Source: SM23-32 sp964434535
GTDB taxonomy: Bacteria > Planctomycetota > Brocadiia > SM23-32
Direction: 5' to 3'
DNA: 63,863 nt
NCBI GenBank assembly: GCA_964434535.1
Contig: CAYSWA010000012.1
Coordinates: 1 to 63,863, forward strand
The notes under the pieces were generated by a model that was not told the DNA's origin, searched no databases, and saw nothing but the letters and a program-made list of their open reading frames with translations. The translations under genes were made by a program, and so were the position numbers. Below, piece by piece: positions 12,732-21,350 of this stretch. Within the stretch, counting starts at the first letter, position 1. The number at the start of each line of letters is the position of its first letter.

Positions 12732-13259
12732 ATGGACGTGCGACATGCCGACGAATACAAGGCGGAGCAGGGGGGCGAGGGAGCGGGGCGGGGGGTCTGG
12801 CATCCGGGGGAAAGTCTGCCCGAGGGCTGTCATCTGGACGAGCTGACACGGACGGGCACGGTCGTGGCCGTCGAGGGCGACGTGGCCGTGATCCGGCTCC
12901 GGCCGCCGGCCGGCTGCGGGCAGGGCGCCGCCTGCGAGCGCTGCGCGTTCCTGAGGGCGGCCGACCTGACGCTGCGCGTGCCGCGCGACGGGCTGGAGCA
13001 GGGCGAGGCCGTGCGCGTCTCGACGCCGAGCGGGGCGGCGACGGTGGGGATACTCGTCGTCTACGTGCTGCCGCTGGTGCTGATCGTGCTGGGGCTTGTG
13101 GTCGGCGCCCTGGTCGGCGGCGGGCACGTGGGGGTGGAAGCGCTGGCGGGAGGGGCGGTCGGCTTCGCGCTGGCCGTCGGGATCGCGCTGCTGGCGAACC
13201 GTCACCTCGCCCGGCGCGGGCTCCGCCGCATCGAGCGGATCGGCCCGCCGAAGGACTGA
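12732..13259 (+). CDS. rseC: RseC/SoxR-reducing-system family membrane protein
   Basis: The 175-aa protein has a cysteine cluster (CGQGAACERC, about residues 58-67) in a small N-terminal beta-rich domain, followed by two transmembrane helices (about 100-120 and 128-150) and a basic C-terminus. This is the layout of RseC, which in enterobacteria acts with Rnf-type complexes to keep SoxR reduced and can modulate sigma-E. It starts 18 nt after cusA behind GAGGAGGG and is probably the last gene of the efflux operon, next to the redox-stress genes. No Rnf or SoxR gene is seen here. Confidence 0.75.
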   Translation: MDVRHADEYKAEQGGEGAGRGVWHPGESLPEGCHLDELTRTGTVVAVEGDVAVIRLRPPAGCGQGAACERCAFLRAADLTLRVPRDGLEQGEAVRVSTPSGAATVGILVVYVLPLVLIVLGLVVGALVGGGHVGVEALAGGAVGFALAVGIALLANRHLARRGLRRIERIGPPKD

Positions 13260-13330
13260 GGTCGGGGCAGCGTGCAAGCGGTTGCGGGTTCTGATCGTGC
13301 GGCACGTGGCCGGCGGATCACGCGCATGTC

Positions 13331-13358
13331 GCTTGACAACGGCGCGGAATCCCCTAAG
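13331..13358 (+). promoter_or_regulatory. Promoter of the PerR-like gene
   Basis: TTGACA at 13331-13336 and TAAGAT at 13353-13358 are separated by 16 nt. The -10 box lies just upstream of a Fur-family operator-like dyad, so repressor binding would cover the transcription start. Confidence 0.75.
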
Positions 13359-13363
13359 ATGGG

Positions 13364-13378
13364 AGTAGTAATCGTTAC
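13364..13378 (+). promoter_or_regulatory. Fur/PerR-family 7-1-7 operator
   Basis: TAGTAAT-C-GTTACCA is an inverted repeat with five of seven positions paired, the 7-1-7 geometry of Fur-family boxes. It sits 5 nt after the -10 element and 21 nt before the regulator start, which suggests autoregulation by the PerR-like protein. Confidence 0.6.
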
Positions 13379-13399
13379 CATTCGCTGGAAGGTGCCCCC

Positions 13400-13789
13400 A
13401 TGGGGGGCGAACGGACGTTCCGGATGACGCCGCAGCGGCGCGTGATCCTGGAGGAGCTGCGCCGCTCGGAGGCGCACCCGAGCGCGGACGAGCTCTACGA
13501 GCGCGTTCGCAGGCGCCTGCCGCGCATCAGCCTCGCCACGGTCTACCGGAACCTGGACTTGCTCGCCGAGCGGGGCATGATCCGCCGCATCGAGGCGGGC
13601 GGGGGCCGGCGCCGATTCGACGGCCGCACCGAGCCGCACCACCACGTGCGCTGCACCCGGTGCGGCCGCGTCGAGGACCTGCCGGCCGAATGCCTTGAGG
13701 GCTACCGGACCGAGCCGGCCGAGCGACTCGGCTTCGCGGTGAGCGGCTGCCGCTTCGAGCTTCTGGGGCTCTGTCCCGACTGCCGGTGA
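13400..13789 (+). CDS. perR: PerR-like peroxide-sensing repressor (Fur family)
   Basis: The 129-aa protein has an N-terminal winged helix (MTPQRRVILEEL; SLATVYRNLDLL recognition helix) and a C-terminal dimerisation domain. Structural zinc cysteines are C85/C88 and C125/C128. H26, D74, H80, H82 and D93 reproduce exactly the spacing of the PerR regulatory metal ligands H37, D85, H91, H93 and D104. Fur proteins usually carry Glu at the last site, so PerR is preferred. Metal-catalysed oxidation would release the operator at 13364. Downstream rubrerythrin and ferritin genes are logical targets; Zur or Fur cannot be excluded. Confidence 0.8.
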   Translation: MGGERTFRMTPQRRVILEELRRSEAHPSADELYERVRRRLPRISLATVYRNLDLLAERGMIRRIEAGGGRRRFDGRTEPHHHVRCTRCGRVEDLPAECLEGYRTEPAERLGFAVSGCRFELLGLCPDCR

Positions 13790-13838
13790 GCGTGATGGCG
13801 CCGCCGGCGCGTTCCTGTTGGCAGGAGGAGATGAACGG

Positions 13839-14411
13839 ATGCAGTTGAAGGGGTCGCAGACGGAGGCTAACATACTGACGGGGTTCGCCGGCGAATCGCA
13901 GGCGAGGAACCGTTACACCTACGCGGCGGAGCTGGCCCGCGACGAGGGTCTGATACAGATCGCGGACATCTTCGCCGAGACGGCCGACCAGGAGCGGGAG
14001 CATGCCAGGCGCCTGTTCGGACTGCTGGAGGGGGGCGAAGCGGAGGTCCGGGCCGCCTTCCCGGCCGGCGTGGGGCGGAGCGTGGCGGCGAACCTGCGCG
14101 CCGCCGCCGCCGGGGAGAACTACGAGTGGACGGAGATGTACCCCGGCTTCGCCGAGGCGGCCCGCGCGGAGGGCTTCCCGGGCGTGGCGCGGATCTTCGA
14201 GGCGATCGCCGTCGCCGAGCGCCAGCACGAGAAGCGCTACCTGGGGCTTCTGAGGAACCTGGAGGAGGGGACGCTCTTCAGCAAGGCCGGGCCGGTCGTC
14301 TGGCGCTGCCGCAACTGCGGCTACCTGCACGAGGGCGCCGAGGCGCCGGCGGCCTGCCCCGCCTGCGCCAAGGCGCAGGGCTACTTCGAGCTGTTGGCGG
14401 AGAACTGGTAA
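13839..14411 (+). CDS. rbr: Rubrerythrin
   Basis: This 190-aa peroxidase has an N-terminal four-helix di-iron domain (ESQARNRY near 20-27, ExxH in ETADQEREH, and a second E...ExxH pair near 95-130) and a C-terminal rubredoxin domain with CRNC and CPAC motifs binding one iron. It reduces hydrogen peroxide using electrons from rubredoxin or an NADH reductase. ATG 13839 is chosen because MQLKGSQTEANIL is the standard rubrerythrin start and AGGAGG lies 10 nt upstream; a TTG at 13818 would add seven non-family residues. It follows the PerR-like gene by 49 nt. Confidence 0.92.
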   Translation: MQLKGSQTEANILTGFAGESQARNRYTYAAELARDEGLIQIADIFAETADQEREHARRLFGLLEGGEAEVRAAFPAGVGRSVAANLRAAAAGENYEWTEMYPGFAEAARAEGFPGVARIFEAIAVAERQHEKRYLGLLRNLEEGTLFSKAGPVVWRCRNCGYLHEGAEAPAACPACAKAQGYFELLAENW

Positions 14412-14453
14412 CCGGGTCCCCGCGGACCCACTCTCGATCTGGAGCGACGGACG

Positions 14454-14948
14454 ATGCTGAGCGAGAAGATGGAGGACGCGCTGAACGAGCAGGTGAACGC
14501 CGAGCTCTACTCGGCCTACATCTACCTGTCGATGGCGGCCTACTTCCGCAAGACGAACCTGCCGGGCTTCGCCCGCTGGATGGAGGTGCAGGCGCAGGAA
14601 GAGGTCAGCCACGCGATGAAGATCTACGGCTTCATCGACGAGCGGGGCGGAGCGATCGCCCTGAAGGCCGTCGACGGCCCGCCGACCGAGTGGGCCTCGC
14701 CGCTGGACGCCTTCGGGGCCGCCTACGGGCACGAGCAGAAGGTCACCGGGATGATCAACGACCTGGTGGACCTGGCCGAGGAGGTCGACGACAAGGCGGC
14801 GCGGGCCTTCCTGCAGTGGTTCGTCACCGAGCAGGTCGAGGAAGAGGCATCGGCCGACCAGATCGTGCAGAAGCTGAAGCTCGTCGGCGACCAGACCGGG
14901 CCGCTGCTGATGCTGGACAACGTCATGGGCCAGCGCGGCGCGGAGTGA
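14454..14948 (+). CDS. ftnA: Non-haem ferritin
   Basis: The 164-aa protein is a four-helix ferritin. Ferroxidase ligands are visible as E in EQVNAELYSAYIY (about 17), the E-E-x-x-H pair in AQEEVSHA (about 49-53), and later E/Q residues near 94 and 127. Length and the start MLSEKMEDALNEQ match the bacterial FtnA type, which forms a 24-subunit shell storing oxidised iron. It lies 42 nt after rubrerythrin, in a cluster that removes both peroxide and free Fe2+, limiting Fenton chemistry. Confidence 0.92.
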   Translation: MLSEKMEDALNEQVNAELYSAYIYLSMAAYFRKTNLPGFARWMEVQAQEEVSHAMKIYGFIDERGGAIALKAVDGPPTEWASPLDAFGAAYGHEQKVTGMINDLVDLAEEVDDKAARAFLQWFVTEQVEEEASADQIVQKLKLVGDQTGPLLMLDNVMGQRGAE

Positions 14949-14953
14949 CGGGA

Positions 14954-15445
14954 ATGCAGCCGATCTACACGGCGGGCGAGGTGCTGGAGATCGCCCGGCA
15001 GATCGAGCGCAACGGGGCGCGCTTCTACAGCCGCGCGGCCGAGGCCGCCCCGGATGACGCGACGCGGCGGACGCTGGCCGAGCTATCGGTCATGGAGCGG
15101 AGCCACGAGCGGACCTTCGCCTCCATGGCGGCCGACCTGACCGCCCAGGAGCGCCAGGAGCCGCCCTACGACCCCAACGACGAGGCGGCGCAGTACATGC
15201 GCGCCGTCGCCGGCGGGCACGTCTTCGACCTGCGGGCCGATCCGTCGGAATGGCTCGGCCCCGAGCGGACGATCGAGCAGGTCCTGCGCAAGGCGGTCGG
15301 CATCGAGAAGGAGTCGATCATCTACTACCTGGGCCTGAAGGGGGCCGTGCCCGAGCACCTCGGACGCGAGCGGATCGACGCGATCATCGCCGAGGAGATG
15401 CGCCACCTGGCCCTGCTCAGCTCCATGCTGGAGCGGGCGCACTGA
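14954..15445 (+). CDS. Ferritin-like / rubrerythrin-type di-iron protein without rubredoxin domain
   Basis: The 163-aa protein starts 5 nt after the ferritin gene. It has two repeats of the ferritin-like helical pair: EIARQIERNGARFY with ELSVMERSHE, then GIEKESIIYYLGLKG with IIAEEMRHL, supplying Glu and ExxH ligands for a di-iron site. It lacks the C-terminal rubredoxin cysteines. Such proteins are usually annotated as ferritin family or rubrerythrin-like; the exact reaction is unknown. Tight spacing argues for one transcript with ftnA and rbr. Confidence 0.8.
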   Translation: MQPIYTAGEVLEIARQIERNGARFYSRAAEAAPDDATRRTLAELSVMERSHERTFASMAADLTAQERQEPPYDPNDEAAQYMRAVAGGHVFDLRADPSEWLGPERTIEQVLRKAVGIEKESIIYYLGLKGAVPEHLGRERIDAIIAEEMRHLALLSSMLERAH

Positions 15446-15482
15446 GCAGTGGCTTCTTCGCGACACCGATGGGGAAGGACCT

Positions 15483-16523
15483 ATGGGTGACTCACCGACG
15501 GAGGACTGCCGGCTGGTCGAAAGGGCGTTGGGGGAAGCGTTCGAGGGGCGTCCCGCCGACGATGCGGAGCAGATCGCCGCGCTGTTCGAGATCCCCCCGT
15601 TCTCGCGCGCCTCGGCGCTGCTCAGGGACGGGGCGAGGCGGCTCTGTGCGCAGGCGTGCGACGGCCGGGCGGAGGTCCACGCCCAGACGGCGATGAACGT
15701 GGGCCCCTGCCCGCGCAACTGCAAGTTCTGCGCTTTCGCCGCCTGCAACGGCCTGTTCGGCGAGGAGCGCGAGTTCGAGCTGGACTACGTGATTGAACGC
15801 TGCCTGGACTTCGAGCGCGAGGGCGCCAACGCCGTCTACCTGATGGCGACCGGCACGTACCCCATGCGGCGGTTCCTGGAGCGGAGCGCCGCCGTGCGCG
15901 AAGTGCTCAAGCGCGAGACGGTCATGATCGCCAACGTGGGCGACTTCGACGCCGACGGGGCGGCCGAGCTGCGCCGGGCCGGCTTCAGCGGCGTCTACCA
16001 CGCCGTGCGCATGGGCGAGGGCGAGGCGACCACGATACCCGTGGAGAGGCGCCTGCGCACCTTCGAGGCGGCCCGCGAGGCGGGGCTCCAGATCGGCACC
16101 TGCGTCGAGCCGGTCGGCCCGGAGCACGACGCCCGCGAGCTGGTCGAGAAGCTCATCATCACCCGCGAGGCCCGGCCCGCCTACAGCGGGGCCGCGCGGC
16201 GCATCCCCCTGCCCGGCACCGAGCTGGGCCGGCTCGGCGCCGTCAGCGAAGCGCGCATGGCGCACATCCTGGCCGTCATCCGCCTCGCCATGCCGCTCGG
16301 CGTCCAGGGCAACTGCACGCACGAGCCGAATGCCCTGGGGGCCGCCGCCGGCGCCAACCTGTTCTGGGCCGAGTCGGGCGCCAACCCGCGCGACAGCAAG
16401 GAACGCACCGAGGAGGGGCGGGGCAAGACGGTGGCGCAGTGCCGCCAGATCCTGTGGGAGGCGGACTGGGCCGCTCTGGACGGTCCGTCCGCCTTCCACG
16501 GCAACCGCGGCGCGCCGCACTGA
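15483..16523 (+). CDS. Radical SAM protein of the BioB/HydE/PylB type
   Basis: The 346-aa enzyme carries the CxxxCxxC cluster motif at C76, C80 and C83 (CPRNCKFC) within a TIM-barrel that continues through YLMATGTYPM and YHAVRMGEGE. The N-terminal helix (EIAALFEIPPFSRASALL) and the C-terminal barrel end (NCTHEPNALGAAAGANLFWAE) resemble biotin synthase relatives. It should cleave S-adenosylmethionine to start radical chemistry, but the substrate is not evident. No biotin, hydrogenase-maturation or pyrrolysine genes lie nearby. It starts behind GGGGAAGGA and may be co-transcribed with the ferritin-like gene upstream or the glycosidase downstream. Confidence 0.78.
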   Translation: MGDSPTEDCRLVERALGEAFEGRPADDAEQIAALFEIPPFSRASALLRDGARRLCAQACDGRAEVHAQTAMNVGPCPRNCKFCAFAACNGLFGEEREFELDYVIERCLDFEREGANAVYLMATGTYPMRRFLERSAAVREVLKRETVMIANVGDFDADGAAELRRAGFSGVYHAVRMGEGEATTIPVERRLRTFEAAREAGLQIGTCVEPVGPEHDARELVEKLIITREARPAYSGAARRIPLPGTELGRLGAVSEARMAHILAVIRLAMPLGVQGNCTHEPNALGAAAGANLFWAESGANPRDSKERTEEGRGKTVAQCRQILWEADWAALDGPSAFHGNRGAPH

Positions 16524-16554
16524 CGCCCCGGGGGCAGCGATGGAAGGGGGCCGC

Positions 16555-19032
16555 ATGTCCGAGATTGTCGCAGCGGTACAGAGCGACGACGGCTTTCCGT
16601 GCTACGAGGTGCCGGATGGCGAGCTCGGGCCCGGCGCCAGCATGGGCAACGGGCACGCCTGGGTCAACACGGGCACCGACGGGCGGATCCAGGACCTGTT
16701 CTGCGCGGACGTCGGCTGCGAGGTGGCCGGCCCGCTGATGGTGCGCTACGGCAGCGCCGAGACCCGCGTGGCCTGCCGGGGCGAGGCATGCCGGCGGGCG
16801 AACGTCCCCCTGAAGTCCGTCGACGCCGGCCGCTTCCTGATCCACCCGCTCTACCAGCGGCACACGTTCGACCTGCCGGGCGGGCTCGCCGCCGAGGAGA
16901 CCGTCTTCGTGCCCCGCGGCGAGGGCGGCCTCGGCGGCGACCGCGCCGCGGCCTGCTACGTGGTCGAGGTCGAGAACCGCGGCGAGGCGGCGCAGGGCCT
17001 CAGCGTCTACGCGCTCTGCCGCCTGCGGGGCGGCCGGCGCACCCCCCGCATTCGCGGCCGCCACGACGAGGAGTCCGGCGCCCTCCTCGCCCATGAGCCG
17101 GACGAGAACCCCGACTGGGTCCGCACGCTCGCCTGCACCCGGCCCGCCGACGCGTGGAGCATCACCGACGACTTCGGCGCCTTCTACGACACCGACGTGA
17201 TCCCGCGGCTGGAGGGGCGCACCGACGCCGAGGGCGACGTGCTCGGTTGCCTGGAGGTCCGCCTCGAGCTCGAGCCGGGGCAGCGGGAGCGGCTCGCCTT
17301 CATCCTGGCCTTCACCGACCAGGGGGAGGCGGCCGCGCGGGAGCAGCTCGGGGAGCTGCGCGGGGTGGACGAGATGCTCGCGACGAGCCTGCGGCTGCTC
17401 AAGGAGGAGCTGGCCCCGGCGCGGGTCTTCACCCCCGACCCGGTCATCAACGCCGGCGCCTTCTGGGCGAAGGTGAACATGCTGCGCGTGCTCGCCCATT
17501 ACCCCCAGGGCGAGGCGTTCACCAACGAGCCGGGCGTCTCCTCCAACGTGGTGGCGCGGGACGTGGTCTGGTTCATCTACGGCTGCGACCACTTCCGGCC
17601 CGAGAGTTCCCGCCGGATGCTCGACGCGCTCGTGCGATTGCAGTACCCGAGCGGCAAGATCCCCGAGTACTACAACGCCGTCACCGGCGAGGTGGAGGAC
17701 TACGGGCTGAACATCAACGACGGGACCCCGCTGTTCGTCCTCGCCGTCAATCACCACGTGCGCAGCACGGGCGACTTCGAGTACCTGGGGTCGATCTACG
17801 ATTCGGTGGCGAAGGCATCGCGCTACATCACCTCGCAGCGCGACGAGCGGGGCCTGGTCTACTGCGACGCCGACGGGGTCGAGGTCTGGGGCATCTGCTC
17901 GTGGCGGAACGTTATCCCGAACTACCGCATCAACGGGGCCGTCACGGAGGTGAACGCCGAGTGCGCCGCCGCCCTGCGGGCGATGATGCACATGGCGCAG
18001 AACATCGGGCGGGACGAGGACGCGGCGGAGTTCCGCCAGGCCGCCGCCGACCTGGGGGCCGCCCTCAACGAGCACCTGCTCGACCAGGAGCGCCAGCTCT
18101 ACCTGCTGAACATCGACCGCGAGGGGCGCCGCCGCACGGCCGTGACCGCCGACGAGCTGTTCCCCGTGCTCTACCGCAAGGCCGACGAGGACGTGGCCTT
18201 CCGCATCATCCGGCGCCTGAACAGCCCGGACTTCTGGACCTCGGCCGGCATCCGCACCGTCTCCCGCGACGACCCGCTCTACGACCCCACCCGCTACGTG
18301 GGCCTGCTCGGCGGGGTCTGGCCGGGGCTCACGTGGTGGTACGCCTTCGCCGCCGCCCGCTACCATCCGGAGTTCATGGTCCAGGCGCTGCACAACTCCT
18401 ACGCGCACTACTGCCGCCACCCGCGCGTGTTCAACACCGTGCCGGGGCAGTTCTCCGAGTGGTTCGACGGCGAGAGCCTCATCAACCGCGGCATGCGGCT
18501 CTCGCCCTGGGAGCCGCCGCGTTTCCTCTGGGCGGCGGTCGAGGGCATCTGCGGCATCATGGTCAGCCCCGACGAGCCCGGCATCAACCCGCTGATCCCG
18601 CCCGACTGGAAGTGGGCCTCCGCCGTCGGCGTCTGCTACCACGGCCGGCGCATCACCGCCTTCGCCGGACGGCGCGGCGGCGGGATGCTCATCTACGCCA
18701 ACGCCGAGTTCCGCAGCAAGGGCCCCCACGAAGTGCTGCCGCGCGACCTGACCGAGAGCGTCCACGCGCGCCACGGCGGCGTGCACCCGGTGGCACTGGC
18801 CGACGAGGAGCGCACCGTCGTCGCCCTGGGCAGTTGCCGCGAGGAGGCCGTCACCACGCCGGTCGACCTGCACGGGGCGCTCGACGGCGCGGCGCGCTAC
18901 AGCCTGCGGCAGTACTCCAGCGAGCGGGGCGAATGGGGTCCGGCCGAAGAGGGGACGGGCGCCGAGTTCGCCACGGTCGGCGCCCGCATCGAGGCGGAAG
19001 GCTACCACGTCTTCGAGTTCACCCGGACGTAA
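16555..19032 (+). CDS. Six-hairpin (alpha/alpha)6 glycosidase, glycogen-debranching/GH94-like
   Basis: The roughly 825-aa protein has an N-terminal beta-sandwich (about 1-300) and an (alpha/alpha)6 barrel. Segments such as LNINDGTPLFVLAV, GAVTEVNAECAAALRAMM and GLLGGVWPGLTWWYAFAAARY resemble amylo-alpha-1,6-glucosidase, GH15/GH63 and GH94 enzymes. There is no signal peptide, so it acts in the cytoplasm, probably on alpha- or beta-glucan oligosaccharides. I chose ATG 16555 because AAGGGGG precedes it; ATG 16540 would add five residues. Hydrolase versus phosphorylase cannot be decided by eye. Confidence 0.75.
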   Translation: MSEIVAAVQSDDGFPCYEVPDGELGPGASMGNGHAWVNTGTDGRIQDLFCADVGCEVAGPLMVRYGSAETRVACRGEACRRANVPLKSVDAGRFLIHPLYQRHTFDLPGGLAAEETVFVPRGEGGLGGDRAAACYVVEVENRGEAAQGLSVYALCRLRGGRRTPRIRGRHDEESGALLAHEPDENPDWVRTLACTRPADAWSITDDFGAFYDTDVIPRLEGRTDAEGDVLGCLEVRLELEPGQRERLAFILAFTDQGEAAAREQLGELRGVDEMLATSLRLLKEELAPARVFTPDPVINAGAFWAKVNMLRVLAHYPQGEAFTNEPGVSSNVVARDVVWFIYGCDHFRPESSRRMLDALVRLQYPSGKIPEYYNAVTGEVEDYGLNINDGTPLFVLAVNHHVRSTGDFEYLGSIYDSVAKASRYITSQRDERGLVYCDADGVEVWGICSWRNVIPNYRINGAVTEVNAECAAALRAMMHMAQNIGRDEDAAEFRQAAADLGAALNEHLLDQERQLYLLNIDREGRRRTAVTADELFPVLYRKADEDVAFRIIRRLNSPDFWTSAGIRTVSRDDPLYDPTRYVGLLGGVWPGLTWWYAFAAARYHPEFMVQALHNSYAHYCRHPRVFNTVPGQFSEWFDGESLINRGMRLSPWEPPRFLWAAVEGICGIMVSPDEPGINPLIPPDWKWASAVGVCYHGRRITAFAGRRGGGMLIYANAEFRSKGPHEVLPRDLTESVHARHGGVHPVALADEERTVVALGSCREEAVTTPVDLHGALDGAARYSLRQYSSERGEWGPAEEGTGAEFATVGARIEAEGYHVFEFTRT

Positions 19033-19049
19033 GCGCAGGGGACGCCCCA

Positions 19050-19829
19050 ATGGGCGAACACACCGAAGGGGAGGCAGGCGGGGGCGCGCGGCGCTGGCTC
19101 GTGCCGGCCGCCGCCATCGTGGCCGTCGTCGCGCTCGTGGTCGCCGTCAAGACCTTGCCGGCGAAGGACTGGCTCGGCACGGTGCTCCGTTGGGCGCAGG
19201 AGCTCAAGGAGGACCACCTGCTGCTCGGGGCGGCGGCGGTCGGCGTCTTCTACGTGGTCTCGTGCGTGCTGATGCTGCCCGGCTCGGTGCTGACGCTCGG
19301 CGCCGGGTTCCTGTTCGGCGTGGTGGGGGGGACGATCCTGGTCTCGATCGCCAGCACGCTCGGCGCCTGCGCCGCGTTCCTGATCGGCCGTTTCGTGGCG
19401 CGCGGCTGGGTCGAGCGGCGGGTGGCCGGCAACCGCAAGTTCCAGGCGGTCGACGAGGCGGTCGGGCGGGAGGGCTTCAAGATCGTGCTGCTGGTGCGGC
19501 TCAGCCCGCTCTTCCCGTTCAACCTCCAGAACTACGGCTTCGGCCTCACGGGCGTGAGGTTCTGGAAGTACGCCCTGGCCTCGTGGATCGGCATGCTGCC
19601 GGGCACGGTGATGTACGTCTACTTCGGGGCCGGGCTCGGCTCGCTGGCGAAGGCCGCCGCCGGGGAGGTGCAGCAGACGGCGGCCCAGCGGATCGCCTTC
19701 TGGGTCGGGCTCGTCGTCGCCATCACCGTCGCCCTCTTCGTCGCCCGCATCGCCCGCAACGCCCTCAAGAAGGCCGTCGCCGAGAGCGAGGCCGCGCCCG
19801 CGCTGGAGGAAGGAGCCGAGGATGAGTGA
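19050..19829 (+). CDS. TVP38/TMEM64 (VTT/SNARE-associated, DedA-like) membrane protein
   Basis: The 259-aa protein has about six hydrophobic segments and the VTT core: LPGSVLTLGAGFLFG, then a re-entrant loop with LVRLSPLFPFNLQNYGFGLTGV and a final WIGMLPGTVMYVYFG helix. Proteins of this group are implicated in membrane homeostasis and phospholipid flipping. It overlaps the following flavoprotein by 8 nt. In cyanobacteria and others the same two domains occur adjacent or fused, so the pair probably works as a unit. Confidence 0.88.
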   Translation: MGEHTEGEAGGGARRWLVPAAAIVAVVALVVAVKTLPAKDWLGTVLRWAQELKEDHLLLGAAAVGVFYVVSCVLMLPGSVLTLGAGFLFGVVGGTILVSIASTLGACAAFLIGRFVARGWVERRVAGNRKFQAVDEAVGREGFKIVLLVRLSPLFPFNLQNYGFGLTGVRFWKYALASWIGMLPGTVMYVYFGAGLGSLAKAAAGEVQQTAAQRIAFWVGLVVAITVALFVARIARNALKKAVAESEAAPALEEGAEDE

Positions 19830-21339
19830 ACCGCCGGTCGTGCCCCGGGACGAGCACAACGCCGAGCTGGTCGAGAACGTGCGCCCGCCCGAGTGGCGGA
19901 ACCCCGCGCCGGCCGAGCGCTACAACGTGGTGGTGATCGGCGGGGGGACCGCCGGCCTGGTCACGGCCGCCGGCGCGGCCGGGCTGGGGGCGAAGGTCGC
20001 GCTGGTGGAGCGGCACCTGCTCGGCGGCGACTGCCTGAACGTCGGCTGTGTGCCCTCGAAGTGCATCATCCGCTCCTCGCGTGCGGCGGCCGACGTGCGC
20101 GAGGCCGCGCGGTTCGGCGTGCGGGTGCCCGAAGGGGTCCGGGTCGACTTCCCGGCCGTCATGGAGCGCATGCGCCGCCTGCGCGCCGCGATCAGCCACC
20201 ACGACGCGGCGGCCCGCTTCCGCGACATGGGGGTCGATGTCTTCCTGGGCGAGGGGCGCTTCACCGGGCCCGACACCGTCGAGGTAGGGGGCAGCACGCT
20301 GGCGTTCGCCCGCGCCGTGATCGCCACCGGCGCGCGGGCCGTGCGCCCCCCGATCGACGGCCTGGATGAGGCCGGCTTCCTGACCAACGAGACCGTCTTC
20401 AGCCTGACCGAACGGCCCGAGCGGCTCGCCGTCTTCGGGGCGGGGCCGCTCGGCTGCGAGCTGGCCCAGGCCTTCCAGCGGCTCGGCAGCCGGGTGACCA
20501 TCTTCGAGAAGACCGACCACATGCTGCCCCGAGAGGACCCCGACGCGGCGGCGATCCTGGCCCGCGCGTTCGAGCGGGACGGCGTGCGGGTCGTCACGAA
20601 TGCCACGGTAAAGCGGGTCGAGCGCGACGGGGACGAGAAGCGCGTCTGCGCCGACGTCCACGGAGAGGAACAGATGCTCGTCGTCGACGAGATACTGGTC
20701 GGCGCCGGCCGCGCGCCGAACGTGCAGGGGCTGAACCTGGAGGCGGCGGGGGTGGAATACGACGACCACAAGGGGGTGAGCGTCGACGACCACCTCCAGA
20801 CGACCAATCTGCGCATCTACGCCGCCGGCGACATCTGCCTGCGCTACAAGTTCACCCACACCGCCGACGCCTCGGCCCGCATCGTGATCCAGAACGCCCT
20901 GTTCTGGGGCCGCAAGAAGCGCAGCGCGCTCACCATCCCGTGGTGCACCTACACCGACCCCGAGATCGCCCACGTGGGCATGTACCAGAAGGACGCGCGC
21001 GAGCGGGGCATCGAGGTCGAGACGATCGTCCAGCCGTTCGCCGACGTGGACCGCGCCATCGCCGACGGGGAGGAGGAGGGCCTCTGCAAGGTGCACCTGC
21101 GCGAGGGGAGCGACGAGATCCTCGGCGCCACCATCGTGGCCCGGCACGCCGGCGAGATGATCAGCGAGATCACGCTCGCCATGGTGGGGGAGGTCGGGCT
21201 GGGGACCATCGGCGACGTGATCCACCCGTACCCGACCCAGGCCGAGGCGATCAAGCACGTGGCCGACGCCTACAACCGCCGGCGCCTGACGCCGCTGCTG
21301 AAGAAGCTCAGCGAACGGCTGATGGACTGGCGCCGCTGA
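19822..21339 (+). CDS. MerA/Lpd-type pyridine nucleotide-disulfide oxidoreductase
   Basis: The 505-aa FAD flavoprotein has the GGGTAGLV nucleotide motif (about 39-46), the redox-active disulfide CLNVGCVPSK (about 72-81), a second Rossmann fold (VFGAGPLGCELAQAF), the FAD site YAAGDICL, and a dimerisation domain ending in HPYPTQAEA. An extra N-terminal stretch of about 30 residues precedes the fold. It lacks the vicinal C-terminal cysteines and the N-terminal HMA domain of true mercuric reductase. It is usually found beside TVP38 proteins. It could also serve as E3 of the pyruvate dehydrogenase encoded 15 kb upstream, because no other E3 is seen; this is an open question. Confidence 0.85.
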   Translation: MSEPPVVPRDEHNAELVENVRPPEWRNPAPAERYNVVVIGGGTAGLVTAAGAAGLGAKVALVERHLLGGDCLNVGCVPSKCIIRSSRAAADVREAARFGVRVPEGVRVDFPAVMERMRRLRAAISHHDAAARFRDMGVDVFLGEGRFTGPDTVEVGGSTLAFARAVIATGARAVRPPIDGLDEAGFLTNETVFSLTERPERLAVFGAGPLGCELAQAFQRLGSRVTIFEKTDHMLPREDPDAAAILARAFERDGVRVVTNATVKRVERDGDEKRVCADVHGEEQMLVVDEILVGAGRAPNVQGLNLEAAGVEYDDHKGVSVDDHLQTTNLRIYAAGDICLRYKFTHTADASARIVIQNALFWGRKKRSALTIPWCTYTDPEIAHVGMYQKDARERGIEVETIVQPFADVDRAIADGEEEGLCKVHLREGSDEILGATIVARHAGEMISEITLAMVGEVGLGTIGDVIHPYPTQAEAIKHVADAYNRRRLTPLLKKLSERLMDWRR

Positions 21340-21350
21340 GGGCGTCGGCG

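Noticed and set aside
13364..13378. LexA or Zur operator
   Set aside because: The sequence lacks CTGT-N8-ACAG, and the neighbouring regulator carries PerR-type ligands, so a PerR/Fur-type site is favoured, although Zur is not formally excluded.
13831..13838. ATG at 13831 as the rubrerythrin start
   Set aside because: It is out of frame with the rubrerythrin reading frame; ATG 13839 gives the standard N-terminus.
19822..21339. Mercuric reductase
   Set aside because: There is no HMA domain, no C-terminal vicinal cysteine pair, and no merR/T/P. The MerA resemblance is only in the common flavoprotein core.
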